Assembly (NCBI GenBank): GCA_964437505.1
Contig: CAYTGU010000009.1
Span: forward strand, 9,301 to 73,300
From: JAHJDO01 sp964437505
GTDB lineage: Bacteria > JAHJDO01
Reading direction: 5' to 3'
Length of the DNA stretch: 64,000 nt
The position numbers and the translations under genes were made by a program. Each line of letters begins with the position of its first letter. The stretch's first letter is position 1. Positions 14,714-21,806 of this stretch are shown here, piece after piece. The notes below the pieces were generated by a model that searched no databases, was not told where the DNA came from, and worked only from the letters and a program-made list of their open reading frames with translations.

Positions 14714-15429
14714 TGTTTATTTTTTCCAAAGAAATTTTTCAAAGATGAAAAGTCATTAATTTCTTCATTAATATCTTCCATGAAAAAGAGCCCTATTTCA
14801 TCAATAGTATGACTGTCAGAACCTGCTATTACTGGGAAACCATCCCAAGTATTAGATAGGTGAAAACTTTCTTTTTGCCATTTGAATTTGGAAATTTCCA
14901 CCGCATCAAAATCTGCTTTTGGGTCTAAAAGCCCCAATTGACTGAGCATGCTGAACCTATCTTTATCAATATGTGCAGGAACTGCCAGCCCACCTAAATT
15001 GTGAACAAGTTCAATAAGCTTATCTAATCCAATATTCAGAGCCGTCTGCCTTAATTTGTTATCAAGTTCAACAATCTCTCCATTCAAATCATAAAGCACT
15101 TGATGTCCAAAAATTTCCGAATTATTGCTTGCCTTTGGTAAATAATCATCTATTTTCTTATTTAATTTTAATAGACTTTCAGTATCAGGGAAATATGCCA
15201 AAAGATGTACTTCTTCTCTGGTTGTTAGCTCAACACCGGGAATAACCACAACCTGATCTTTTTTACTTAACTGACAGGCTGCAATTGAATGCTGAACAGC
15301 ATTATGGTCAGTTATGGAAATAACGTCTAAATTTCTTTTTGATGCCATATCTAAAATCATCCCCGGTGACATTTCATCATCACAACAAGCTGAAAGAGCA
15401 GAATGAATATGCAAATCAATCCGTTTCAG
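14710..15429 (-). CDS. PHP-domain phosphoesterase, probable CTG start
   Basis: This PHP-superfamily metal-dependent phosphoesterase resembles the TrpH/RnaAM group. The motif LHIHSALSACC binds metal, and further metal ligands are in ITDHNAVQH, PGVELTTREEVHLLAYF, VPAHIDK and AGSDSHT. Nucleotidase or phosphatase activity on nucleotides or RNA ends is the family expectation. The first ATG-like start (a TTG at 15414) would remove the Asp of the DLHIHS motif. A CTG at 15429 gives MKRIDLHIHS, sits 7 nt after GGAGG, and overlaps the upstream stop as CTGA, just like the ATGA junctions around it. I therefore use 15429 (239 aa). Confidence 0.85.
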   Translation of the reverse strand: MKRIDLHIHSALSACCDDEMSPGMILDMASKRNLDVISITDHNAVQHSIAACQLSKKDQVVVIPGVELTTREEVHLLAYFPDTESLLKLNKKIDDYLPKASNNSEIFGHQVLYDLNGEIVELDNKLRQTALNIGLDKLIELVHNLGGLAVPAHIDKDRFSMLSQLGLLDPKADFDAVEISKFKWQKESFHLSNTWDGFPVIAGSDSHTIDEIGLFFMEDINEEINDFSSLKNFFGKNKQ

Positions 15430-15761
15430 TTTTTAACCTCCAGCATGCCATATATTTCTCCACAAATCGTAAAGGAATCCTTTTTCGACCTTAGTAAATT
15501 AATCTTCTCTTCTTTGGCTTTTTTAATTACCTCACGTTCAACTGGTACGTCGTTGGTAAATATTATTGCCCGAATATCCTTAATAAGAGCAACTGCGATA
15601 CTGTTTTTATGAGCCTGTATAGTAATCCAGACGCAATTCGGAACAGCATGAGCCATAACATTAGACATTAAATCGCTGCAATATCCTGTCTCAATTTCAC
15701 AATCAGAACATATGGCAATTTTCTCTAATTTACATTTATCGATAATTTCAGATAGCCTCAT
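15426..15761 (-). CDS. DRTGG-domain protein (second copy)
   Basis: This 111-residue protein matches the DRTGG-type domain, found alone or beside CBS domains and phosphotransacetylases. It starts MRLSEIIDKCKLEK and has a CSDLMSNVMAHAVPNCVWIT block and IIFTNDVPVEREVIKKAKEEKINLL near the end. It is a paralogue of the protein at 16700-17044. Several cysteines (C10, C18, C21, C28) cluster in the first 30 residues and could bind metal or sense redox state, which is inference. It overlaps the CBS-ATPase gene by 4 nt. No enzyme activity can be assigned. Confidence 0.8.
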   Translation of the reverse strand: MRLSEIIDKCKLEKIAICSDCEIETGYCSDLMSNVMAHAVPNCVWITIQAHKNSIAVALIKDIRAIIFTNDVPVEREVIKKAKEEKINLLRSKKDSFTICGEIYGMLEVKN

Positions 15762-16699
15762 TTTTCCTCTCCTAAATTAATTTTTGCTTTTAATGTTGTC
15801 CCTGTTCTTAAAGAAGATTTAATCTCTAAATCGCCAGAACAACGTTTTATATTTGGAAGTCCCATGCCAGCACCAAAACCTAGTGCCCTTATCTTTTCTG
15901 ATGCTGTGGTAAATCCTGGCTTTAGCGCCAGTTTCACATCGGCAATTCCCGGACCTTTATCATAAGCGCAAATTACAATATTATTACCATCTACTTCTAT
16001 AGTGATATTTCCTCCTAAGGAATGAAGGCAAATATTCATTTCAGCTTCATAGCAGACTATAGCAATTCTACGAATAACATCTTTACTAATTCCTAGGTTT
16101 TGAAAGTACTTCTTGGTTATGCTAGCTGCTCTACCTGCATTATCAAAATCATCTCCTTTAACTTCAAATCGAAGTGGTTTTTTTGCAATTTTTCTTATTA
16201 AATTGTCAGAAATCTTGGTGTTTTTCGCTTCTTTCTCTTCAACTTCCTCAGCAATTGAATGAACTACAACTAACAATCTGTTCAGAATATCACTAAGAGT
16301 TATTATCCCTACAATTTTTTGGCTTTTTGAAGATTCTGTAACAGGAAGTCTTCCCACTTTAAGTTTTTCTAACCTGTTAATTGCAGAAATTACTGAAAAA
16401 TTTTGCGGAATAGTGATTACATTTTTGGTCATCTTATCACCAATTTTGTTGTCCACGTAATTTTTATCAAAAGCTGTGATAATATCGTCAATACTTACAA
16501 TGCCTATAAGATTTTTTCTTGCATCAACTATGGGAACCCCTGAAATTTTTTTCTTCTTGAGTGCTAATTGAATTTCTCTGAAAGTAGCATTTTTATTAAA
16601 AAGCAGTAAGTTCATTGACATTGCTTCCTTGACCTTAATTTCATATATTAACTCATTAGCCAGTGTCAATTTTTCTTTAGAATGATTATATATATTCAT
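15758..16699 (-). CDS. CBS-pair plus GHKL ATPase regulator
   Basis: The 313 residues join a tandem CBS sensor (about 25-145; ISGVPIVDARKNLIGIVSID and VGRLPVTES...VGIITLSDIL) to a C-terminal anti-sigma/RsbW-like ATPase domain (about 200-313) with N-box VCYEAEMNICLHS, G1 DKGPGI, and G2 FGAGMGLPNIKR. CBS domains usually bind adenine nucleotides, while such ATPases act as serine kinases on anti-anti-sigma factors or partners. The protein may therefore read energy charge and switch partner proteins; this is inference. It sits between two DRTGG genes, one base from the first stop and overlapping the second by 4 nt. Confidence 0.88.
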   Translation of the reverse strand: MNIYNHSKEKLTLANELIYEIKVKEAMSMNLLLFNKNATFREIQLALKKKKISGVPIVDARKNLIGIVSIDDIITAFDKNYVDNKIGDKMTKNVITIPQNFSVISAINRLEKLKVGRLPVTESSKSQKIVGIITLSDILNRLLVVVHSIAEEVEEKEAKNTKISDNLIRKIAKKPLRFEVKGDDFDNAGRAASITKKYFQNLGISKDVIRRIAIVCYEAEMNICLHSLGGNITIEVDGNNIVICAYDKGPGIADVKLALKPGFTTASEKIRALGFGAGMGLPNIKRCSGDLEIKSSLRTGTTLKAKINLGEEK

Positions 16700-17044
16700 T
16701 TATTCTTTTTTTTTGCCTAGTTCTTCGGTTATTTTTCTGCAGGAATCAAACATCGATTTATCAGTCATCATAAGAGGAATATGATGAGATTTCGCTAATC
16801 CGATCGCTTCCTGAGGAGGAAGTTTCCCTCTTACAAAGACAATAGCAACCGCGCTTGTTATCTCAGCTGTTCGGACAACTTGTTGAGAAGTCAGTCCTGT
16901 TAAAAGTAAATAGTTTTCCTTTTCATAAGCCAGAACATCGCTTAAAAGATCACTTGCTGCAAAATCCAAAATTTCCTTCCCAAGACAATTTTCACAACAT
17001 AATATTTCAGCCTCTAAAATGCGGACAATATCTCTAATTTTCAC
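16700..17044 (-). CDS. DRTGG-domain protein (first copy)
   Basis: This 114-residue stand-alone DRTGG domain has the family-like block ASDLLSDVLAYEKENYLLLTGL followed by SQQVVRTAEITSAVAIVFVRG and a C-terminal IPLMMTDKSMFDSCRKI. Two cysteine pairs (C17-C18 and C20, LCCENC) lie near the N-terminus. It immediately follows rex with a 4-nt overlap. Paralogous DRTGG genes flank the CBS-ATPase gene, and the set recurs in hydrogenase operons of other anaerobes, so the four proteins probably work together. Function unknown. Confidence 0.82.
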   Translation of the reverse strand: MKIRDIVRILEAEILCCENCLGKEILDFAASDLLSDVLAYEKENYLLLTGLTSQQVVRTAEITSAVAIVFVRGKLPPQEAIGLAKSHHIPLMMTDKSMFDSCRKITEELGKKKE

Positions 17045-17676
17045 AATAATTTCCTTTTTGACAAATAATAGGACAACATTTCAAGCTTTTCGCACAAAGC
17101 GACATTAACCACAGTTATTCCTGAAGGGACTTTAAGTTCTATTGGCGCAAAATTCAATATTCCCTTAATCCCTCCTTTAATTAACTTATTTGCAGCGGAC
17201 TGTGCTGCAGAGGATGGGGTTGCAATAATCCCTACCCTGATCTTTTTCTTTTTAATTTTATTGCTGATATTCTTCTCATTCAGTATTTTTAAACTATTTT
17301 TTATATTCCCAACTTTTTTAGGATCATTATCAAAAATAGACTCTATTATAAAACCGCGTTCCTTAAATCCAGGATATGCTAATAAGGCCTGTCCTAAATG
17401 ACCAACTCCTGTTAAAGCTACAGGAATTTTTTTATGCAAACCCATTATCTTCGTAATTGCCCTATGAAGCATTGATACTTGGTATCCCATACCGGGAGTC
17501 CCAAATTGCCCGAAATATACAAGATCTTTTCTTACTTGAGCAGAGTTGAACCCTGCTCTTTCCGCAAGCTCGCTAGAAGAAACAGTTGTAAAACCCGCGT
17601 CCATTATTCCCTTTAGAATCCGCTTATATATGGATAATCTTTCTACTGACTTTCTTGGAATCTTGTAGCTTTCCAT
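17041..17676 (-). CDS. rex: Redox-sensing transcriptional repressor Rex
   Basis: Rex represses fermentation and respiratory genes when NAD+ is plentiful and lets go when NADH rises. The 211 residues have an N-terminal winged helix (SSELAERAGFNSAQVRKDL, about 33-52, then the family block YFGQFGTPGMGYQV) and a Rossmann NAD(H) domain with GVGHLGQAL (90-98). A C-terminal swapped helix includes SYYLSKRKLL. It is the first gene of the hydrogenase operon. The start has AAGGAG 5 nt before ATG. Two Rex-box palindromes lie in its own promoter, so it is probably autoregulated with the operon. Confidence 0.97.
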   Translation of the reverse strand: MESYKIPRKSVERLSIYKRILKGIMDAGFTTVSSSELAERAGFNSAQVRKDLVYFGQFGTPGMGYQVSMLHRAITKIMGLHKKIPVALTGVGHLGQALLAYPGFKERGFIIESIFDNDPKKVGNIKNSLKILNEKNISNKIKKKKIRVGIIATPSSAAQSAANKLIKGGIKGILNFAPIELKVPSGITVVNVALCEKLEMLSYYLSKRKLL

Positions 17677-17685
17677 TCTTACTCC

Positions 17686-17703
17686 TTGTGATAAATTTCA
17701 CAA
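17686..17703. promoter_or_regulatory. Rex operator 1 (perfect arms)
   Basis: TTGTGATAAATTTCACAA is an 18-bp Rex box with perfect 6-bp arms TTGTGA/TCACAA and an AT-rich centre, matching the established TTGTGA-N6-TCACAA consensus. It lies between the predicted transcription start and the rex ribosome site, partly overlapping the latter, so binding would block transcription start or early elongation. Confidence 0.92.
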
Positions 17704-17706
17704 ATC

Positions 17707-17724
17707 CTGTGAATATTATCACTA
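17707..17724. promoter_or_regulatory. Rex operator 2 (imperfect), over the -10 element
   Basis: CTGTGAATATTATCACTA keeps the TGTGA/TCAC core of a Rex box but has one mismatch to consensus at each end. Its centre is 21 bp from the centre of operator 1, that is two DNA turns on the same face. It covers the predicted -10 hexamer, so Rex binding would exclude RNA polymerase. Confidence 0.82.
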
Positions 17725-17741
17725 ACTAAGTTTGTTGTCAA
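17713..17741 (-). promoter_or_regulatory. Sigma70-type promoter of the rex-hydrogenase operon
   Basis: On the minus strand a perfect TTGACA (plus 17736-17741) is followed after 17 bp by TAATAT (plus 17713-17718). The predicted start is near 17705, about 29 bp before the rex ATG. The -10 element lies inside Rex operator 2. Confidence 0.85.
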
Positions 17742-17817
17742 TAATGATTGAAAGACGCATCATCTCATTCCAAATCAGATAATTGAAACTTTATAATACG
17801 ATCGAATGAAGAGCGAC

Positions 17818-19941
17818 TTATAGAGGATTCTTTCCTTTGGCATTTATCTGTTCTAGATAATTACACGCCTGTTTATTATCGGGCTGTATATGCAGGATTT
17901 TTTTGAATATATTCTTGGCTTCTTTGTAATCCCCTTTTTTATAATAAGCTACTCCTAAATTACGAGCAACACCAAGAGCTTTTGGCATAAGTCTTAAGGC
18001 AATTTCATACTCTTCAATCGCCTCATCCCACTCTTTTTTCATCATATAAATATTTCCCAGATTATTGTGCGCTCCTCCAAACTTAGGATTAAACTTAACA
18101 GCCTTTTTATACTGCTGAATCGCTCCGTCAAGCTTCCCCAGTTTTTCACACGCATTTCCCAAACCCATTAACGCCTTATCATTATAAGGATTCTGTCCCA
18201 CAGCTATCTCCAGCTCTCTAACAGCTTTTTTGTAATCCTTAATACTGATATACAACTTTGCCAGATTATAGTGGATATCAGCATAATCAGGATCTAGCTC
18301 AGCAAGCTGATAATATACTCTAAAAGCATCTTCTATCTTCCCTACCTTAGCATACGCAAATGCCAGACGATAATATGCCTTAAGATGCCCTCTATTGAGT
18401 TTGATTGTTTTCTTATACATACTTATAGCTTTATTCCAGTCCTTTTTGTTGCGATATTCAACCCCCTTTCTAAAATATACCTCCGCTCTTAATGGATGGA
18501 CTGAAAAATAATTAAACACAAACAGAAGTAAGGCCGAAAATAGAGTTATAATTAAAATTTTGAATTTTGAATTTTGAATTTTGGATTTTGAGCTTTGAGT
18601 TTTGAGCTTTGAGTTTTGAGCTTTCCCGCCGCTTAAAGCAGACACACATCCCAGAGCAAACCATAGAAATATACCTGAAGAATGAAATCTTAAATCTACA
18701 TTTCCCATGTTTTCAAAAATCAGGCCAACTATTCCAGACACAAACCCTATAAGCAAATACTTTCTAAGTCTATCATCGGTATTTCTTGCTATATTTATAC
18801 CTCGAAAAAGAATACTACCTACAATTCCAACAAAAAGCACCAGTCCTACAACTCCCAGTTCGCATCCAATTTCAAGTACCTCACAGTGTACGTGCCGTGT
18901 TGCATTAACAGCATGTGGATTCAAAAAATAATCAGAGAATCTGAATTGTGGATAAATCGTGGCAAAATTACCTATTCCCCAGCCTGTAAAAGGCCTGGCT
19001 AGAAACATCTTTATAGATCCTAGCCAAATCCACTTCCGTATTCCAATAGTTCCTGTGAGCAATTCCTCATTAATAACCCGCATTATTGACTCTGATCTTA
19101 CCTGCCATACAGCAGCGCATAAGAGAATTACTCCAATAAATAAGTAAAAACTTTTCGCCAGACCCCACCTTAAATAAACAAATGCGCAGGCAAAAAACAC
19201 AATGGAAACACAAAATCCAATCCATGCGGCTCTCGCTTCTAATTTGTAAAGTGAAATAATGCTGGTTACAATTAAAATACAACACAGCGCAAAAGGGAAA
19301 AGCGATTTTAAATTTTGCTTGCCCCGTAAGCTTGTCCTTCGGGGAATTTTATCCATATAAAAATAGAGAATAAAAGATAGGATTACAGGTATACACAAAA
19401 CAATATATGGGGCAAAGAATGTAGGATTACCAAATAATTGCGGCAAGTTACGAATTATAGGAATGCTAAAACGGTTAAGCAGTGTAGGAACTTCTGCTAT
19501 GAATGTAGCTAAAAACCACACAAAACAAATTCTTAAAAACGCAGGTCTGGACTTACATGTTTCTAATACCACAAAATAGATCAAAACATATGTAAATAAG
19601 TTTACCAGTTCTGTGGCGCCGGCAAACTTATTCCTTACCATAAAGAATGACACTAAACACCATATACAGAAAATACCTATAAGACCTCTGGGAAATTCGG
19701 GAAAAATTTTGTCCCGAAAGTTTTCGGGATGAAACAGCCACTTATATATCCATAATAGGACTACACAGAACACCATAGCTTGAGCTATGACAAACTTTAT
19801 AAATACATAATTATACGCAGACTTAAAAACTGCTATCGGGACAAAAAAAATAATAATGAGCAGGCATATCTCTGATATTTTTCTTTTCAAATTCCTCTCC
19901 AACTCTTGAACAAGGGATTTCAACCCCTTGTTTTTTGACAC
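17818..19941 (-). CDS. O-antigen ligase-like membrane protein with C-terminal TPR repeats
   Basis: The 707 residues start with 10 or more hydrophobic segments (about 20-470). They contain the Wzy/WaaL-type region with a large periplasmic loop (GWGIGNFATIYPQFRF...NATRHVHCEVLEIGCELGVVG), where the conserved H/E block is expected. From about 490 there are five to six TPR repeats (RKGVEYRNKKDWNKAISMYK and following). WaaL/Wzy-type proteins join or polymerise surface glycans at the periplasmic face; the specific role here is inferred. The start is a GTG at 19941 with no clear ribosome site, so the first residues are uncertain. Four short repeat or palindrome insertions lie in the reading frame, including a Lys/Ser-rich linker at the last membrane segment. 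Confidence 0.82.
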   Translation of the reverse strand: MSKNKGLKSLVQELERNLKRKISEICLLIIIFFVPIAVFKSAYNYVFIKFVIAQAMVFCVVLLWIYKWLFHPENFRDKIFPEFPRGLIGIFCIWCLVSFFMVRNKFAGATELVNLFTYVLIYFVVLETCKSRPAFLRICFVWFLATFIAEVPTLLNRFSIPIIRNLPQLFGNPTFFAPYIVLCIPVILSFILYFYMDKIPRRTSLRGKQNLKSLFPFALCCILIVTSIISLYKLEARAAWIGFCVSIVFFACAFVYLRWGLAKSFYLFIGVILLCAAVWQVRSESIMRVINEELLTGTIGIRKWIWLGSIKMFLARPFTGWGIGNFATIYPQFRFSDYFLNPHAVNATRHVHCEVLEIGCELGVVGLVLFVGIVGSILFRGINIARNTDDRLRKYLLIGFVSGIVGLIFENMGNVDLRFHSSGIFLWFALGCVSALSGGKAQNSKLKTQSSKSKIQNSKFKILIITLFSALLLFVFNYFSVHPLRAEVYFRKGVEYRNKKDWNKAISMYKKTIKLNRGHLKAYYRLAFAYAKVGKIEDAFRVYYQLAELDPDYADIHYNLAKLYISIKDYKKAVRELEIAVGQNPYNDKALMGLGNACEKLGKLDGAIQQYKKAVKFNPKFGGAHNNLGNIYMMKKEWDEAIEEYEIALRLMPKALGVARNLGVAYYKKGDYKEAKNIFKKILHIQPDNKQACNYLEQINAKGKNPL
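18555..18624. repeat. In-frame heptad-like repeat (GAATTTT/GAGTTTT) in the O-antigen ligase-like gene
   Basis: About ten imperfect 7-bp units (TTTGAAT, TTTGAGC, TTTGAGT) follow one another. Read on the coding strand they give a Ser/Lys/Gln-rich linker between the membrane part and the TPR part. Related sequence occurs between genes at 46660-46790 and 43865-43891. Confidence 0.8.
19322..19344. repeat. Palindromic mini-element inside coding sequence
   Basis: CCCCG and CGGGG flank a 13-bp interior containing AAGCTT. On the coding strand the element encodes PRRTSLRG in frame, within a cytoplasmic loop between membrane segments. It resembles small palindromic elements that insert into genes; this is a pattern-level call. 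Confidence 0.4.
19711..19730. repeat. 20-bp palindromic element, copy 1 (in frame)
   Basis: GTCCCGAAAGTTTTCGGGAT forms a hairpin (TCCCGAA/TTCGGGA-like arms). On the coding strand it encodes PENFRD inside the O-antigen ligase-like protein. A copy differing at one base lies at 53268-53287 in another gene, in the same reading frame. Confidence 0.75.
19909..19932. repeat. 8-bp-arm hairpin at the start of the O-antigen ligase-like gene
   Basis: AACAAGGG (19909-19916) and CCCTTGTT (19925-19932) pair perfectly around an 8-nt loop. The element covers codons 3-11 of the called frame. This makes the called start doubtful, because the hairpin would either be translated or mask initiation. Confidence 0.6.
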
Positions 19942-19992
19942 TGGGACTTTGACACATCGTTGTTTATTATACTGATAATCAGGAATTAAAGC

Positions 19993-20022
19993 AAAAAACA
20001 GCCCCGATAATCTCGGGACTGT
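19993..20022 (-). terminator. Rho-independent terminator of the prepilin gene
   Basis: In minus-strand RNA ACAGTCCCGA pairs with TCGGGGCTGT over 10 bp (one G-U) around a 5-nt loop, followed by TTTTTT. It lies 27 bp after the prepilin stop. Confidence 0.85.
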
Positions 20023-20048
20023 TTTCTATCAAGCAAATTAACCTGAAA

Positions 20049-20636
20049 TTATTGCTGCGGCTGCTCGCCCATTACGTTGTCTACAGTTCCATCTTTCACA
20101 GCAGACACATGCCCGTCAAGATACAATACATTAATAACATTCGGATTTGTATGATGAGCAACCGCAGTTACATCATCAACAGCACCAGCAGCAGTCTCAA
20201 AATCACGGTCACACGCAATTGCTGTGTCTGAATCATCCATCTCTGTCAGACCGGCATTGTACTCATAACTCCCTTCGTCATAAATGTGACTTTCACTACT
20301 AACACTATCTGAGCCGGATGGACATTCAAATATCTTTAGAGATGAAATATAATTGGAGTAAAAGTTTGTAACGAGAGCCGTTGCGTCACTGTTTCCACCC
20401 CAATTCTCATTCCCTGTTAGACCTATGTCAGGAAAATAGTCATCCCAGTCCTGAGCGTACATATGCAGACCAAGCCCAATCTGTTTCAGATTGCTTACGC
20501 ACTTTGTTCTCCTTGCCATCTCTCTTGCTCTTGCCAGTGCTGGCAGCAACATAGATGCAAGAAGAGCAATAATTGCTATAACAACCAGCAATTCAATAAG
20601 CGTAAATCCCTTGGACTTTCTAAAAAATTTCAACAT
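20049..20636 (-). CDS. H-X9-DG type prepilin-like protein
   Basis: This type II secretion/type IV pilin-like protein has 195 residues. It starts with a basic leader and the prepilin-peptidase site KG^FTLIELLVVIAIIALLA, then a hydrophobic helix and the typical ARARE...CVSNLKQIGLGLHMYAQDWDD block. It ends with the H-X9-DG motif (HTNPNVINVLYLDG). This layout is common in Planctomycetes, Lentisphaerae and Omnitrophota. I placed the start at 20636 because AGGAGGTGAG sits 7 nt before that ATG; a TTG at 20663 would put the ribosome site inside the gene. The pilus-like machinery genes lie about 26 kb away. Confidence 0.93.
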   Translation of the reverse strand: MLKFFRKSKGFTLIELLVVIAIIALLASMLLPALARAREMARRTKCVSNLKQIGLGLHMYAQDWDDYFPDIGLTGNENWGGNSDATALVTNFYSNYISSLKIFECPSGSDSVSSESHIYDEGSYEYNAGLTEMDDSDTAIACDRDFETAAGAVDDVTAVAHHTNPNVINVLYLDGHVSAVKDGTVDNVMGEQPQQ

Positions 20637-20725
20637 TTTATTACTCACCTCCTCCGCTTTCAAACTTATTTGTCGAATTATTACATAGTTACCATATTCT
20701 TGTCAAATGTTTTTTTCCTTCCTGC

Positions 20726-21703
20726 TTATATGCTTATAAAAGATATTTGGGGCTGCAAGTAATTCTGAACATAATCAAAAACAGCCTTCTTAAGAGATGT
20801 TATTGGACTTCTGTACCCTGCGCGATGAAGTTTGGATATATCAGCCTGAGTAAAATATTGATAGGAATCCTTTATCTCTTCAGGCATCGAGATATATTTT
20901 ATATTAGGCTTGATTTTCAATGCGTCAAAAACCAGTTCTGCAAGCCTGTTCCATGTTTCTGCTCTGCCTGTACCAATATTAAATATTCCGTTAATATTCG
21001 GATTCTGTAAAAAAAACAGAGTCATTCTTGCAGCATCCTTCACATATAAAAAATCCCTTTTTTGCTCACCATGCGCATATTCTGGTTTGTGCGATCTAAA
21101 TAGACTAATACTCCCCTCCTTTTTTATCTGTTCAAAGGCCTTGATGACCATGCTTCTCATTTCTCCTTTATGATACTCATTCGGTCCAAAAACATTGAAA
21201 AACTTAAGTCCTGCAATTTGTGTCAGTAATCCATTTTTCTCCGCCCATACATCAAAAAGATGTTTAGAATAAGCATACATATTTAAAGGACAAAATTTAT
21301 ATAAATCCTTTTTTTTATCGGAATATCCGTAAGAACCGTCTCCGTATGTTGCAGCGCTGGAAGCATAGATAAAGCGCACATTACACCTGGCAGCATAAGC
21401 AGCAAGATGCTTTGTATACTCATAATTATTCAGTAAAAGATAATCTGCATCCTGCTCAGTAGTATCCGAACATGCTCCCATATGAATCAATGCACGAACA
21501 CCTGATTTAAAATCGCCTTTAAGTACTTTCTCAAGAAAAATATCCTTGTTAATATAATCCAGGAACCTAAGACTCCGAAGATTCTTCCATTTGCTGCTCT
21601 TTCCTAACTCATCAACAATAAGAATATTAAACTCTCCCTGCTGATTCAATTTCCATACAATGTTGCTTCCAATAAACCCCGCTCCACCAGTAACAATAAT
21701 CAT
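20726..21703 (-). CDS. hldD: ADP-L-glycero-D-manno-heptose 6-epimerase
   Basis: HldD converts ADP-D-glycero-manno-heptose to the L-glycero form used by LPS-core heptosyltransferases. The 325 residues are an SDR/epimerase fold with NAD(P)-binding GGAGFIGS (6-13), the family block GACSDTTEQDADYLLLNN, the catalytic Ser-Tyr-Lys region (SSAATYG, then YAYSKHLFD), and GLKFFNVFGPNEYHKG, which is diagnostic for HldD. It implies that GmhA and HldE are made elsewhere. A heptosyltransferase-like gene is at 54763-55785 in this window. It is divergent from the rnf operon. Confidence 0.95.
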   Translation of the reverse strand: MIIVTGGAGFIGSNIVWKLNQQGEFNILIVDELGKSSKWKNLRSLRFLDYINKDIFLEKVLKGDFKSGVRALIHMGACSDTTEQDADYLLLNNYEYTKHLAAYAARCNVRFIYASSAATYGDGSYGYSDKKKDLYKFCPLNMYAYSKHLFDVWAEKNGLLTQIAGLKFFNVFGPNEYHKGEMRSMVIKAFEQIKKEGSISLFRSHKPEYAHGEQKRDFLYVKDAARMTLFFLQNPNINGIFNIGTGRAETWNRLAELVFDALKIKPNIKYISMPEEIKDSYQYFTQADISKLHRAGYRSPITSLKKAVFDYVQNYLQPQISFISI

Positions 21704-21722
21704 TTCTTAACTTTCCTCAACT

Positions 21723-21751
21723 TTGACAAACCAAAAATTAGTTGTTATCAT
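21723..21751 (+). promoter_or_regulatory. Probable promoter of the rnf operon
   Basis: TTGACA (21723-21728) and TATCAT (21746-21751) are separated by exactly 17 bp, 55 bp before the rnfC start. No Rex box is visible here. Confidence 0.7.
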
Positions 21752-21806
21752 TGCACAGAATTCTAACAAGTAAATTACAAACTGTCAATTTAACCCATTG
21801 GTGCCT

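Noticed and set aside
18555..18624. CRISPR-like array
   Set aside because: Units are 7 bp without spacers and lie inside a reading frame.
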